NCBI GenBank assembly: GCA_041941305.1
Contig: JBGTQJ010000003.1
Coordinates: 1-64,000, forward strand
Direction of reading: 5' to 3'
DNA length: 64,000 nucleotides
From: JANSWP01 sp041941305
GTDB taxonomy: Bacteria > Bacteroidota > Bacteroidia > Chitinophagales > Saprospiraceae
The number at the start of each line of letters is the position of its first letter. Positions within the stretch are counted from its first letter, which is position 1. The notes below the pieces were generated by a model. That model saw only the letters and a program-made list of their open reading frames with translations. It did not search any database and had not been told where the DNA came from. The position numbers and the translations under genes were made by a program. This document shows, piece by piece, positions 16,850 through 25,130 of this stretch.

Positions 16850-17875
16850 ATGACTCGGCAGTTCAACATAGTGGAAATACTTCTGCATCTGACCTTTTGG
16901 ATCCTCTATATCCTTTCAGAGTATTTTGCAAATATGTACCATGTCCAACCTGGAAAGGAATGGATCTTCATTCGGTCAATTATATTGTCTCTGCCTTTAT
17001 TGTTGATTCCAACTTATTTTGTGGTTTATGTGGCAGTGCCTCGATTTTTAAAAAGAGGGAAATGGTTCTATTTTTTGTTGTCACTGGTTGTAGTGCTGTT
17101 CATTGTGTTTTTTGGGCGGATACGTTGGTTGGAACTGATCAATTATTTAGAACATCAGCAATATTACCAGATGCCAGCATCAAAAGTTTTGAAAAACATC
17201 ATTCGGGATTATTCCATCATCGCTTTGGCTATTTGCCTATACATCATTGGAGATTGGCGCAAAAAGCAAGGTGCCAATGAACAACTCATCAAAGCCAAGG
17301 CAGAAGCTGAAATGCAATTGCTCAAAGGACAATTACAACCTCATTTTTTATTCAACTCCCTAAACAATATCTATAGCCTGGCTTTGATGAAGTCAGACCA
17401 AACGGCTGAAAGCATTCTAAAACTGACTGAATTGTTGGATTATCTCGTCTATCGTGCCAATATGGATAAGGTCACTCTGGGAAAAGAGGTGGAATTACTT
17501 CAAAACTATATAGATTTGGAAAAATTGCGCTATGGCGAAAAACTCCAAATTCAATCTGATTTTTTGATCGCGAATGATAGCATCCAGATAGCTCCACTGC
17601 TATTGTTGCCTTTTGCCGAAAATTGTTTCAAACACGGCGGGATAGGATCCGACGGATTGTTCCGAATTGAAATTCTTTTAAAAGTGGATACTGACAAATT
17701 GGTGTTTCAAATTGAAAACAGTAAGAAAAAGAAAGTATCCAAAAATAAACTAGCAGGTGGTGTAGGCTTGAAAAATATTCGAAAACGACTGCAATTGCTT
17801 TATCCAAATAGGCATCGATTGAATATTGAGGATGCTGAAAATTGTTATAGAGTAAATTTAGAATTGGATTTCTGA
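16850..17875 (+). CDS. LytS-like sensor histidine kinase
   Basis: 341 residues. Four membrane helices (about 8-140) precede the kinase core with His165 (LQPHFLFNSLNNIYSL), the block LLLLPFAENCFKHGG and GGVGLKNIRKRLQLLYP. It has the same architecture as the kinase at 14149 but is clearly diverged, including a Cys in the N box (ENCFKHG instead of ENAIKHG). A regulator gene follows 20 bases downstream, so the two form a conventional pair. The start ATG at 16850 begins the first helix region directly. Confidence 0.9.
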   Translation: MTRQFNIVEILLHLTFWILYILSEYFANMYHVQPGKEWIFIRSIILSLPLLLIPTYFVVYVAVPRFLKRGKWFYFLLSLVVVLFIVFFGRIRWLELINYLEHQQYYQMPASKVLKNIIRDYSIIALAICLYIIGDWRKKQGANEQLIKAKAEAEMQLLKGQLQPHFLFNSLNNIYSLALMKSDQTAESILKLTELLDYLVYRANMDKVTLGKEVELLQNYIDLEKLRYGEKLQIQSDFLIANDSIQIAPLLLLPFAENCFKHGGIGSDGLFRIEILLKVDTDKLVFQIENSKKKKVSKNKLAGGVGLKNIRKRLQLLYPNRHRLNIEDAENCYRVNLELDF

Positions 17876-17895
17876 CTTTAAAAATCATTCCAGTT

Positions 17896-18588
17896 ATGAA
17901 AAAATACAGGTGCTATATCCTGGACGATGAGCCCTTGGCAATAAAAGTAATCGAACAATACCTAGGCAAATTTGATCAATTTCAAATCTGTGGAACCTCT
18001 ACTGAGCCAATGGAGGCATACCAGCAATTAAAAAAATTACAGCCAGACTTGCTTTTTTTGGATATTGAAATGCCGGAAATTACTGGTTTGGAATTGTTGG
18101 AGACTATGCAATCCAGACCAGAAATTATCATCACAACCGCCTATCGTGAATTTGCGGTAGAAGGTTTTGAAATGAATGTTTTGGATTATCTGGTAAAACC
18201 GATACCCTTCAAACGCTTTGTAAAAGCAATGGATAAATTTCTGGATGCTAAAAATCCAATAGATAAAGAAATGGATGAAACATCTACTTCCTTCATTTTT
18301 GTAAAATCAGAAAGAAAACATCTAAAAGTTTTTTTTAGAGACATCCTTTACATTGAAGGGCTTAAAGATTATGTGAAGATTGTCTTGAGGGATAAAAAAG
18401 TTTTGACAAAGCAATCTATTGGCAATTTTATGAAACTACTACCTGCAAATCAATTTATTCGCATTCATAAATCATTTATTGTCAACAAGCAAAAGATAAC
18501 TGCTTTTACCAAACATGATGTAGAAATTGGAGATTTGGAAATCCCGATTGGCAGGGTTTACAAGGAGAACTTTTTGAATGGCGTTTAG
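17896..18588 (+). CDS. LytTR-family response regulator
   Basis: 230 residues. A receiver with LDDEPLAIKVIE and Asp56 (FLDIEMPEITG) and a LytTR domain (FVKSERKHLKVFFRDILY ... FIRIHKSFIVN ... IPIGRVYKE) are complete. It pairs with the kinase at 16850. The sensor/regulator pair sits about 1.6 kb from a second such pair in the same order, which suggests an old duplication. The next gene on the strand, a T9SS protein at 18824, is separated by 235 bases without a visible terminator and could be a target. Confidence 0.9.
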   Translation: MKKYRCYILDDEPLAIKVIEQYLGKFDQFQICGTSTEPMEAYQQLKKLQPDLLFLDIEMPEITGLELLETMQSRPEIIITTAYREFAVEGFEMNVLDYLVKPIPFKRFVKAMDKFLDAKNPIDKEMDETSTSFIFVKSERKHLKVFFRDILYIEGLKDYVKIVLRDKKVLTKQSIGNFMKLLPANQFIRIHKSFIVNKQKITAFTKHDVEIGDLEIPIGRVYKENFLNGV

Positions 18589-18823
18589 CAAATCGTCAAC
18601 ATGGGTGAGTAGGCCTACTGTTTACAAACCTGTCAAACGAGTGATCATATTTGGAGCAACTTTTTTTGCCAGTTTATTCGGTCAAAAAAAGTTGCGCTAT
18701 ATATTAAATGCCCTTTTGGCAAATTCTTTGAGAAGTAAATATAAACTCACCCATACTTCACAAGTATTTGATCTTCATGGAACTCCCCCCAGCCCCTTGA
18801 ATTAATCCCTAAAATTTAAGCTC

Positions 18824-20590
18824 ATGAAAAGCTTATTAATGGCATCTCTATGCTTTTTTTCGTTTTTAGTTGCTTTCAGTTCCAACTCTTTACTTCATAT
18901 CATTGATTTAATGAATGAAGATGGTAGTTTAAAGTTGAGTACTGATAATTATAGAAGTTTCAATATCACTGGGGTTGACATTATCCTGGATGAATGTAAG
19001 GGGGTTGTTGTTAAACCTATGAAAACCAACAGCACCTGGTCGGCCCTGGGTACAGGATTACCTGCTATTTGTAGGGCCATTGCTGTGGATGGAAGCGGAA
19101 ATATATATGCTGGGGGCGAATTTACAACTGCTGGCGGCGTTTCTGCTAATAGGATTGCCAAATGGAATGGGACATCATGGTCGGCTCTGGGGACTGGGTT
19201 CTCAAGTGGAGCTTGTTATGCTATTGCAGTAGACGGAAACGGAAATGTTTATGCAGGGGGAACCTTCATACAAGCTGGAGGTATTTCGGCCAGCAGAATC
19301 GCTATGTGGAATGGTAGTGTCTGGTCGTCTCTTGGTACCGGATTGAACGGAACTTGTTCTACAATTGGGATAGATAACAATGATGATGTTTATGTAGGAG
19401 GAAGCTTTACTACGGCTGGCGGAATAATCGTCAATAGAATAGCTAAATGGGATAGTGATGCTTCAAGCTGGTCGGCTCTCAGTACTGGTTTGAATGGAAC
19501 TTGTCAGAGTATTGCTATTCATAATAATGGCAATGTAACTGCAGGTGGAGGATTCAGCGCTGCTGGGGGTGTCTTAATCAGTCGAATTGCCCAGTGGAAT
19601 GGCTCTGCCTGGTCTGGTCTGGGAACAGGGTTATCAGGTGGCAATTGCAATGCTGTGATTGTAGATGCAAATGGGAATATATACGCTGGTGGGACTTTCA
19701 CCTCTGCCGGTGGTAATACCGCTAACAAAATTGCCCAATGGAATGGTTCAACATGGTCGACACTTGGCAGTGGATTGAATAACACCTGTTGGGATTTGGC
19801 TTTGGATGGAGATGGCAATTTATTTGCAGGAGGAGCATTTACGGATGCAGGAGGTACCTCTGCGAATAGAATTGCCAAGTGGGATGGTATGAATTGGACA
19901 AATCTTGGGTCTGGGTTAAATCAACAGGTCGAATCAAATGCTTTGGTTGTTGCCCCAGACGGTTTGTATGCTGGGGGTAATTTTTCTATGGCTGGAGGCA
20001 ACGCTGTAAATAAAATCGCCAAATGGGATGGTGCAACCCTTCCAGTTGAATTCTTATTTTTCAACGCTACTGTTGAACTAAATTCAATAAACCTGGTTTG
20101 GAAAACTGTTCGGGAAAACTTCAATTTAGGTTTTGAAATTCAAAGAGGACAAAATGAAAACAATGGCTTTATCAATTGGGAAAAAATAGCTTTTGTTCAG
20201 GGCAAAGGCAATTCATTCCAGCATCAACATTATGATTATAAAGATAAAAATCCACAATTGGGGAATAATTACTATCGACTAAAACAAATTGATTTTGATG
20301 GTGCATTTAACTATTCTGATATCATTTCCATTGAGTTTAACAAAGGCAAGATTCAAATTTTTCCAAATCCCATCCAAAACAGAATGGTTTCCATTAAGAT
20401 TAATAATATGGAGATTGAAGATTTATCTTTTGATATATTTGATGAAACCGGGAGGCTGGTTTACACTTCAGCAATAAATTCATCATTTCTCGAACTTAAT
20501 ATTCCAAAATTGGAGATGGGAACATACTTATTCAAAATAAAAAAAGGAAAAATCCTGATAAAAAAGGAAAGGATAATTGTTATAAAATAG
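18824..20590 (+). CDS. T9SS-exported seven-repeat beta-propeller protein
   Basis: 588 residues. A signal peptide covers about residues 1-20. Residues about 68-410 hold seven repeats of roughly 45-50 residues, each opening WSALGTGL or a variant and containing YAGGxFTxAGG and NRIAKWNG. Seven units fit one closed seven-bladed propeller. The last 80 residues form a type A T9SS sorting domain (FPNPIQN ... MGTYLFKIKKG), so the protein should be secreted or attached to the cell surface. A linker with WKTVRENFNLGFEIQRG joins the two, a common module before the sorting domain. The ligand is unknown. Confidence 0.88.
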   Translation: MKSLLMASLCFFSFLVAFSSNSLLHIIDLMNEDGSLKLSTDNYRSFNITGVDIILDECKGVVVKPMKTNSTWSALGTGLPAICRAIAVDGSGNIYAGGEFTTAGGVSANRIAKWNGTSWSALGTGFSSGACYAIAVDGNGNVYAGGTFIQAGGISASRIAMWNGSVWSSLGTGLNGTCSTIGIDNNDDVYVGGSFTTAGGIIVNRIAKWDSDASSWSALSTGLNGTCQSIAIHNNGNVTAGGGFSAAGGVLISRIAQWNGSAWSGLGTGLSGGNCNAVIVDANGNIYAGGTFTSAGGNTANKIAQWNGSTWSTLGSGLNNTCWDLALDGDGNLFAGGAFTDAGGTSANRIAKWDGMNWTNLGSGLNQQVESNALVVAPDGLYAGGNFSMAGGNAVNKIAKWDGATLPVEFLFFNATVELNSINLVWKTVRENFNLGFEIQRGQNENNGFINWEKIAFVQGKGNSFQHQHYDYKDKNPQLGNNYYRLKQIDFDGAFNYSDIISIEFNKGKIQIFPNPIQNRMVSIKINNMEIEDLSFDIFDETGRLVYTSAINSSFLELNIPKLEMGTYLFKIKKGKILIKKERIIVIK

Positions 20591-20673
20591 GTGCAATAGG
20601 CCTGACTTTTTTAAGCTTATGTTTAAATTAAAAAGTGTGAAATAGAGGTGTTGCAGGGAATTTTGTACCTTTT

Positions 20674-21027
20674 TCAGAGATTGTACATTTCCTCCACATC
20701 TGTATTTGAAGTTTGAAATAAGATCAATTGTATGGTTGTATTGGCTATAAATTGAAGTAATTGATTATTGAAACTACCTTTTTTTACAACTCTTTTGATA
20801 ATAGGTATTTGATTAGATTGCCAATTATTGACATGAGTTTGCCAAAAGCCGTTCAATTGAAGTAAATGGAGATAAACCTTATCTAAATCTGTCTCATTGC
20901 CATCAGTTGGTAAAGCTGTAAAACAGATTAGCGGCAGTTCTTTTTCTTTAGCCAACTCTATAGCAGCCACATAGTTTAAATTATTGTTGTGGTTTATTTT
21001 AAAAGGGAATAATATTGCCTTCCTCAT
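20674..21027 (-). CDS. Half-length universal stress (UspA)-like protein
   Basis: 117 residues. It starts MRKAILFPFKI and contains AIELAKEKELPLICFTALP, the usual first strand-helix-strand of a UspA fold. It then runs out at about two thirds of the length of one Usp domain (usually about 140 residues), and the final ATP-loop motif GxxG(9)GS/T is absent. It is either a reduced family member or a truncated one. It is the last gene of a minus-strand run with a sigma factor, two-component genes and a stress-type kinase/phosphatase, which suits a stress role. Confidence 0.65.
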   Translation of the reverse strand: MRKAILFPFKINHNNNLNYVAAIELAKEKELPLICFTALPTDGNETDLDKVYLHLLQLNGFWQTHVNNWQSNQIPIIKRVVKKGSFNNQLLQFIANTTIQLILFQTSNTDVEEMYNL

Positions 21028-21080
21028 AATTCTTAGATTTTAATTTATAGGAAGACTGAATTTTGAATTTAGGTCACAAT

Positions 21081-21662
21081 TTATAGGTACAGTTCGTTTA
21101 GCTGTTCTTTCTTACACAAGCGCTCTACTCTTTTTCTAGCTCTGGCCAAGCGCATTTTTACTGCACTCTTGGACAAGTTATATTGCTTTTGTAAATCTTC
21201 GACAGAATAATTGTCATAGTATTTTAGGGATAAAAAAAGTCTGTCTTCTTCTTTCAAATCGTTGAAAGCATGCTCCAGACCTTCAAATATCTTCTCTTTA
21301 GCTTCTAAAACTTCCATATCTATGGTTTCATCAACCAAATCAAATTGTTCGTCAGCAGGAACAATTGCTTTGCTGTTGCGCTCTTTACAGAAATCTATGC
21401 TATGGTTTTTAGCAATGCGATTAATCCATAGTCCAAGTAAAAAGCCATTTTGTAATTTGGGTAAGCTATCCATCACTTTGATCATGACATCTTGTACCAA
21501 ATCAGAGGCAACATCTCTATCCTTTACTATACCGAGACAAGTATGATAAACCTTTTGATAATAGCGATTATATATTTCGCCAAAGAGTCGATTATTTCGG
21601 GTTGACTGAAATTGAGCAACTAATTGCTCGTCCGTTAAGTTTTGAAAATTTTGAGTTGTCAT
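21081..21662 (-). CDS. ECF-type RNA polymerase sigma factor
   Basis: 193 residues. Region 2 is seen in LFGEIYNRYYQKVYHTCLG (quoted in part) with DLVQDVMIKV and GLWINRIAKNHSIDFCKER. Region 4 follows: LKEEDRLFLSLKYYDNYSVEDLQ (in parts) and SKSAVKMRLARARKRVERLC. The layout and size fit an extracytoplasmic-function sigma factor. No anti-sigma gene is next to it. Instead it sits within a run containing a STAS protein and a fused kinase/phosphatase, which invites the thought that a partner switch controls it. ECF factors are not classical targets of RsbW-type switches, so this is only a suggestion. Confidence 0.9.
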   Translation of the reverse strand: MTTQNFQNLTDEQLVAQFQSTRNNRLFGEIYNRYYQKVYHTCLGIVKDRDVASDLVQDVMIKVMDSLPKLQNGFLLGLWINRIAKNHSIDFCKERNSKAIVPADEQFDLVDETIDMEVLEAKEKIFEGLEHAFNDLKEEDRLFLSLKYYDNYSVEDLQKQYNLSKSAVKMRLARARKRVERLCKKEQLNELYL

Positions 21663-21781
21663 TGTCAGCTAATATTTTGATTAAAAAGCTGACACAAAGG
21701 TGGGCGGATGATTGAGTGTTATTTAGAGCTGAAAAACCTAATTTTAAAAATAGGTGAATTACCTAAAAATAGGTGAATTAC

Positions 21782-22423
21782 CTATTCGATAATCCCATGC
21801 TTTAAGGCATATTTCACCAAACCGGCGGTATTTTTGGCTCCTAATTTTTCCAATAAATTCCGACGATGTGCATCTACGGTACGAATGCTGATAAAAAGTT
21901 GTTCAGCAATTTCGGGATTGGAGAACTCTCCGGCAATGAGTTTCAGGATTTCGATTTCTCTTTTGGTAAGTGGAATACCTGATTTTTCCTTTTTGACTTT
22001 GTTGGGGTTGGTAAGGTGATGAACAATGGTAGAGGACACTTTTTGACTGTAATAAGTATCACCTTCCGCTACCGTACGAATGGCTCTTATCATTTCTTCT
22101 TTTCCCGCATCTTTTAGCAAATAGCCAGAAGCACCTGCTTCCAGCATTTTGACAATATAGCCGCTTTCGGAGTGCATAGACAAAACCAATACTTTTATTT
22201 CCGGATATTCTTTTCTGACTAATTTAGTGGTTTCAATGCCTCCTGCATCACCCATTGAGATGTCCATCAAGATGATGTTTGGTTGCAGCTTTTGAAGTTC
22301 GGTCATCACTTCTCTCCCATTGTTGGCTTCGGCAATGACCGTAATATCTTCCACATCCTCAAGAATAGAAATGATACCATCTCGAAAAACTTCGTGATCG
22401 TCGGCAATGAGTACAGTTATCAT
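21782..22423 (-). CDS. NarL/FixJ-type response regulator
   Basis: 213 residues. A receiver with ADDHEVFRDG and phospho-acceptor Asp in ILMDISMGDAGG is followed by a LuxR-type helix-turn-helix (LTKREIEILKLIAGEFSNPEIA, quoted in part, then SIRTVDAHRRNLLEKLGAKN). It lies 17 bases after the kinase gene at 22441-23442, so the two are one operon. The sequence upstream of the sigma factor gene, 21663-21781, carries a tandem repeat of TAGGTGAATTACCTA-like sequence (about 21751-21783) that could be an operator. Confidence 0.92.
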   Translation of the reverse strand: MITVLIADDHEVFRDGIISILEDVEDITVIAEANNGREVMTELQKLQPNIILMDISMGDAGGIETTKLVRKEYPEIKVLVLSMHSESGYIVKMLEAGASGYLLKDAGKEEMIRAIRTVAEGDTYYSQKVSSTIVHHLTNPNKVKKEKSGIPLTKREIEILKLIAGEFSNPEIAEQLFISIRTVDAHRRNLLEKLGAKNTAGLVKYALKHGIIE

Positions 22424-22440
22424 AGTATTATTATTTTGGA

Positions 22441-23442
22441 TTAGTGCAGAGGTATCTCTACAGTCGCTAAAACTCCCTTTCCAACTTGAGTGTCCAGGTT
22501 AAAATGTCCGCCCAATGTTTTGGCCCTCGTCTGAATATTACGCAATCCAATTCCATTACCAATCTGGTCTTTTAACCTATTTTTATCAAAACCAATCCCA
22601 TCGTCTTCAACCATCAACATTATACTCTCGGGATGCTTAATGAGTTGAATATTAATGATATTAGCTTGTGCATATTTAAAAGCATTGTTGAGTAATTCCT
22701 GTGTAATTCGAAAAATACCTAAAGCCATATTTTGTTCAATTCGATTTTCCATACCTGAATGATAAAAATTCACCTGAATTTTTCCGCTGTCATTGGCTTT
22801 TTGACAAAGATTATCCAAAGCTGCCACCAGGCCCAAATCTATCAAAGCACTGGGCATCAATGCATGAGAAATATTGCGAATATCATCTGCTACTTCGTGA
22901 ATAAGTTCCCCCATAGAGTTGATTTTCTTCAAAACTTTAGGTGGAACATCTTCCAACTCTGATTGAACGGTATCCAAGTGTAGTTTAATAGTAGACATTA
23001 GAGGTCCAATACCATCGTGAATTTCTTTGGCCAGGCGACGTCTTTCACTTTCTTGCCCTTTGAGCATGGCATTTAGGTTGAAATTTTCGAGCTCTTTGGA
23101 ATATGTCACATCTTCAATGGTAATAATCATTCCATTTAAAATACGACGACTCTTTATAGTCAAGTAATTCTCATGAAAAGGAATCGCGTTTAAATCAAAA
23201 GCTTTTCTTCCCGAGATCAGGCGATTTTCCAAAATATTTCGAAAAGAGGGCAATTCCGCCAGATAATCAGTAAAGTAGGTTTCTAATGCTTCATTGACCG
23301 TTTTTTCAATATTCAAATGAGCCAAAGCCTTTTCATTACACATAATAATATAACCCTCCATATCCACTGCAATAATGCCATAGGGTACATTCCCAATGAT
23401 GGACACTAAAAACTCATGTGTTTCTGTAAAGTTATTTTGCAT
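22441..23442 (-). CDS. PAS-containing NarL-type sensor histidine kinase
   Basis: 333 residues, with no membrane helices, so it should be cytoplasmic. A PAS domain fills about residues 10-120 (GIIAVDMEGYIIMCNEKALAHL in part). HisKA_3 follows with the phospho-acceptor His in RRRLAKEIHDGIGPLM, and the ATPase carries FRITQELLNNAFKYA, VEDDGIGFD and NGIGLRNIQTRA. It feeds the regulator at 21782-22423. A 113-base inverted repeat separates it from the phosphatase gene upstream. Confidence 0.92.
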   Translation of the reverse strand: MQNNFTETHEFLVSIIGNVPYGIIAVDMEGYIIMCNEKALAHLNIEKTVNEALETYFTDYLAELPSFRNILENRLISGRKAFDLNAIPFHENYLTIKSRRILNGMIITIEDVTYSKELENFNLNAMLKGQESERRRLAKEIHDGIGPLMSTIKLHLDTVQSELEDVPPKVLKKINSMGELIHEVADDIRNISHALMPSALIDLGLVAALDNLCQKANDSGKIQVNFYHSGMENRIEQNMALGIFRITQELLNNAFKYAQANIINIQLIKHPESIMLMVEDDGIGFDKNRLKDQIGNGIGLRNIQTRAKTLGGHFNLDTQVGKGVLATVEIPLH

Positions 23443-23454
23443 ATGTATTAGTGA

Positions 23455-23567
23455 TTAAAAAACAACTTCATCCTTTTGATTTCGCCAAACAAGCTCAACG
23501 TCATTTCTTGTCAGGCATTCAGCCTTCACTTTCACTTATTTGACGAAAAGGTAAAGTTGTTTTTTAA
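23455..23567. repeat. Inverted-repeat unit between stress operon genes
   Basis: Arms of about 26 bases (23455-23480 and 23542-23567) share TTAAAAAACAACTT and CCTTTTG/CGAAAAGG when compared on opposite strands. The right arm includes the stop codon of the phosphatase gene. The stem plus flanking T runs on either strand could form an intrinsic terminator or attenuator. Equally it could be a small inserted palindromic element. Confidence 0.75.
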
Positions 23568-24562
23568 GGATTATCAGGTCTATAGTTGACTACCAACACA
23601 GTAGCATCGCCATAAGGACGATGATATAAATTGAAAATTTGATTTGCAATTTGTTGAGCCGATTGTTCCCAATTTAATTCTTCATAATTAATTCGACTGC
23701 TGATGCCATCTGTACATAAAATAAAAATAATAGCTCTATCATAAGAATGAACCTGCACTTTCAAACTTCGCAATTGACGACTCCCAACTCTCCCGTCTAT
23801 ATTTAACATAGGATAAAATGCTCCATTTAAATAGTAGGCATGCGTATCGCCAACACCCAAATATTGTAGGGATTTGGGACTTAAAACTGCCACACTCATG
23901 GCAACGCCCCCGTCCTCCTTTGAATGCTGTTTAAGATAAGTATCACACTGCTCTATCATCTTTTTGGGGCTTTCCCAAAATTGCTCCAGCAAAACCTTCT
24001 TGACTGCACTTGCCATATCATGCGCAGGTTTCCCCTGTCCTAGTCCGTCAATCACAGCCAACAAAATCTTATCTCCATCAAATTCTTTTACCAAAAACTC
24101 ATCACCATTCACCAGGTAATTTTCGTCTGCCAATGAAACTACCCCATATTCAAATACCCTCGGTGAAATCGGCAAGTATTTTTCCAAAAGAACCTTTGTT
24201 CCTTTTCCCATTTCACTTTGTATGTCAAATTTGTCCATTGACCGTTTGGCAACCTGCAAACCCAGTCCCAAACTCGTTTTGGTTGTCGAGACACCTTCTT
24301 TCAAGGCTTCTTCCATATTACCGATGCCTTGTCCTTTGTCTTCTACAATGATGCGTAACACTCGGTCATTTTTTAAAGAAAGAATAGTCGCTTTGCCTTG
24401 CCTTCCGTATCGAACAGCATTTTGGCAAATTTCAGAAACGCCTAAAGTTATTTGCCCGATTGCAGCCTTGTCAAAACCCATCATCTCTGCAATTTGTGCC
24501 GCTTCCATTCTAGCGATTCCGACATCGAATTCCTCTTCTAAAAAAATGACTTTTTGTTGCAT
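23564..24562 (-). CDS. Fused RsbT-like kinase and SpoIIE/RsbX-like phosphatase
   Basis: 332 residues. The first 130 form a GHKL ATPase of the RsbT/RsbW type: GVSEICQNAVRYG (N box), VEDKGQGIGNMEEAL (G1) and SLGLGLQVAKRSMD (G2). The remaining 200 form a PP2C/SpoIIE-like phosphatase with LAVIDGLGQGKPA, GGVAMSVAVL, GVGDTHAYY, LCTDGISS and YGDATVLVV. In stressosome systems the kinase (RsbT) phosphorylates a STAS protein and the phosphatase (RsbX) reverses it. Here both activities are in one chain, beside a STAS gene 3 bases upstream. The start at ATG 24562 gives a short MQQKVIFL lead. Confidence 0.9.
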   Translation of the reverse strand: MQQKVIFLEEEFDVGIARMEAAQIAEMMGFDKAAIGQITLGVSEICQNAVRYGRQGKATILSLKNDRVLRIIVEDKGQGIGNMEEALKEGVSTTKTSLGLGLQVAKRSMDKFDIQSEMGKGTKVLLEKYLPISPRVFEYGVVSLADENYLVNGDEFLVKEFDGDKILLAVIDGLGQGKPAHDMASAVKKVLLEQFWESPKKMIEQCDTYLKQHSKEDGGVAMSVAVLSPKSLQYLGVGDTHAYYLNGAFYPMLNIDGRVGSRQLRSLKVQVHSYDRAIIFILCTDGISSRINYEELNWEQSAQQIANQIFNLYHRPYGDATVLVVNYRPDNP

Positions 24563-24565
24563 TTT

Positions 24566-25015
24566 TTATGCTTCAATTTTTACCAGTTTTAAACCCTGTC
24601 TGCGATATACATCCGCCAATGCTCTTTTTAGATTTTTAAACACAGAAATATTATCCAGATCCACTCCTGCACTCACCATTGATTGTGCCACGACGGGTTT
24701 AATGCCACAAAACAGCACATCCATTCCTATCAACTGCAAGGTCTTGTTAAGTCGAATTAAATGCAAGGCAATGGCACTATCAATGACCTCCACATTGCTC
24801 AAATCAATAATGAGTAAATCATTTTCATTACGTCCTGTAATTTCCAGAATCCCATCTGTGATTTTTTTCATTCTTGCGCTGTCAAGCGTACCGAAAAAAC
24901 CCGAATACAGACAACGGTTTGTAATTTCATTCACGACAATAGGAGCTTCCCCAATGATTTTTCGGCGGCTGATGCCTACCTGTTGTGTTTTTAATTCATT
25001 TGCCTCATTACCCAT
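24566..25015 (-). CDS. STAS-domain protein (RsbS/RsbR-like antagonist)
   Basis: 149 residues from ATG 25015. STAS proteins switch between free and phosphorylated forms to capture or release a kinase. The core LLIIDLSNVEVIDSAIALHLIR has Ser80 (IDSA) at the usual phosphorylation site. A second motif, VLFCGIKPVVAQSMVSAGVDL, is typical of RsbS and RsbR. Its length is close to RsbS plus a short extension. An alternative ATG at 25045 adds ten residues but lies inside a repeat element, so 25015 is preferred. It is followed at once by the fused kinase/phosphatase gene, its likely partner. No separate RsbR is visible. Confidence 0.88.
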   Translation of the reverse strand: MGNEANELKTQQVGISRRKIIGEAPIVVNEITNRCLYSGFFGTLDSARMKKITDGILEITGRNENDLLIIDLSNVEVIDSAIALHLIRLNKTLQLIGMDVLFCGIKPVVAQSMVSAGVDLDNISVFKNLKRALADVYRRQGLKLVKIEA

Positions 25016-25035
25016 AGGTTTTGTATTTTGATAAA

Positions 25036-25130
25036 AAGTGATCATGCAAAATTATTTTTCGCCTTGCCGGCAGCATTGTCGCAAAGCGGCACGCTGTAGT
25101 TTTTGAAAACTTTATTTTGCATGCTTACTT
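25036..25130. repeat. MITE-like repeat, family A, copy 1
   Basis: Terminal arms AAGTGATCATGCAAAATTA (left) and, on the other strand, AAGTAAGCATGCAAAATAA (right) enclose a core GCAGCATTGTCGCAAAGCGG plus CACGCTGTAG. Nearly the same core and arms recur at 60235-60442. It lies directly upstream of the STAS gene and includes its alternative start codon. It may supply promoter or leader sequence to the stress operon. Confidence 0.85.

Noticed and set aside
18578..18805. 75-codon frame overlapping the end of the LytTR gene
   Set aside because: No start context, low complexity and no recognisable segment; probably intergenic.
20674..21027. Half-length Usp as a full universal stress protein
   Set aside because: The ATP-loop end of the fold is missing, so only a reduced Usp can be claimed.
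24010..25031. Long plus-strand frames opposite the STAS and phosphatase genes
   Set aside because: They are antisense shadows; the minus-strand frames carry complete STAS and GHKL/PP2C motifs.
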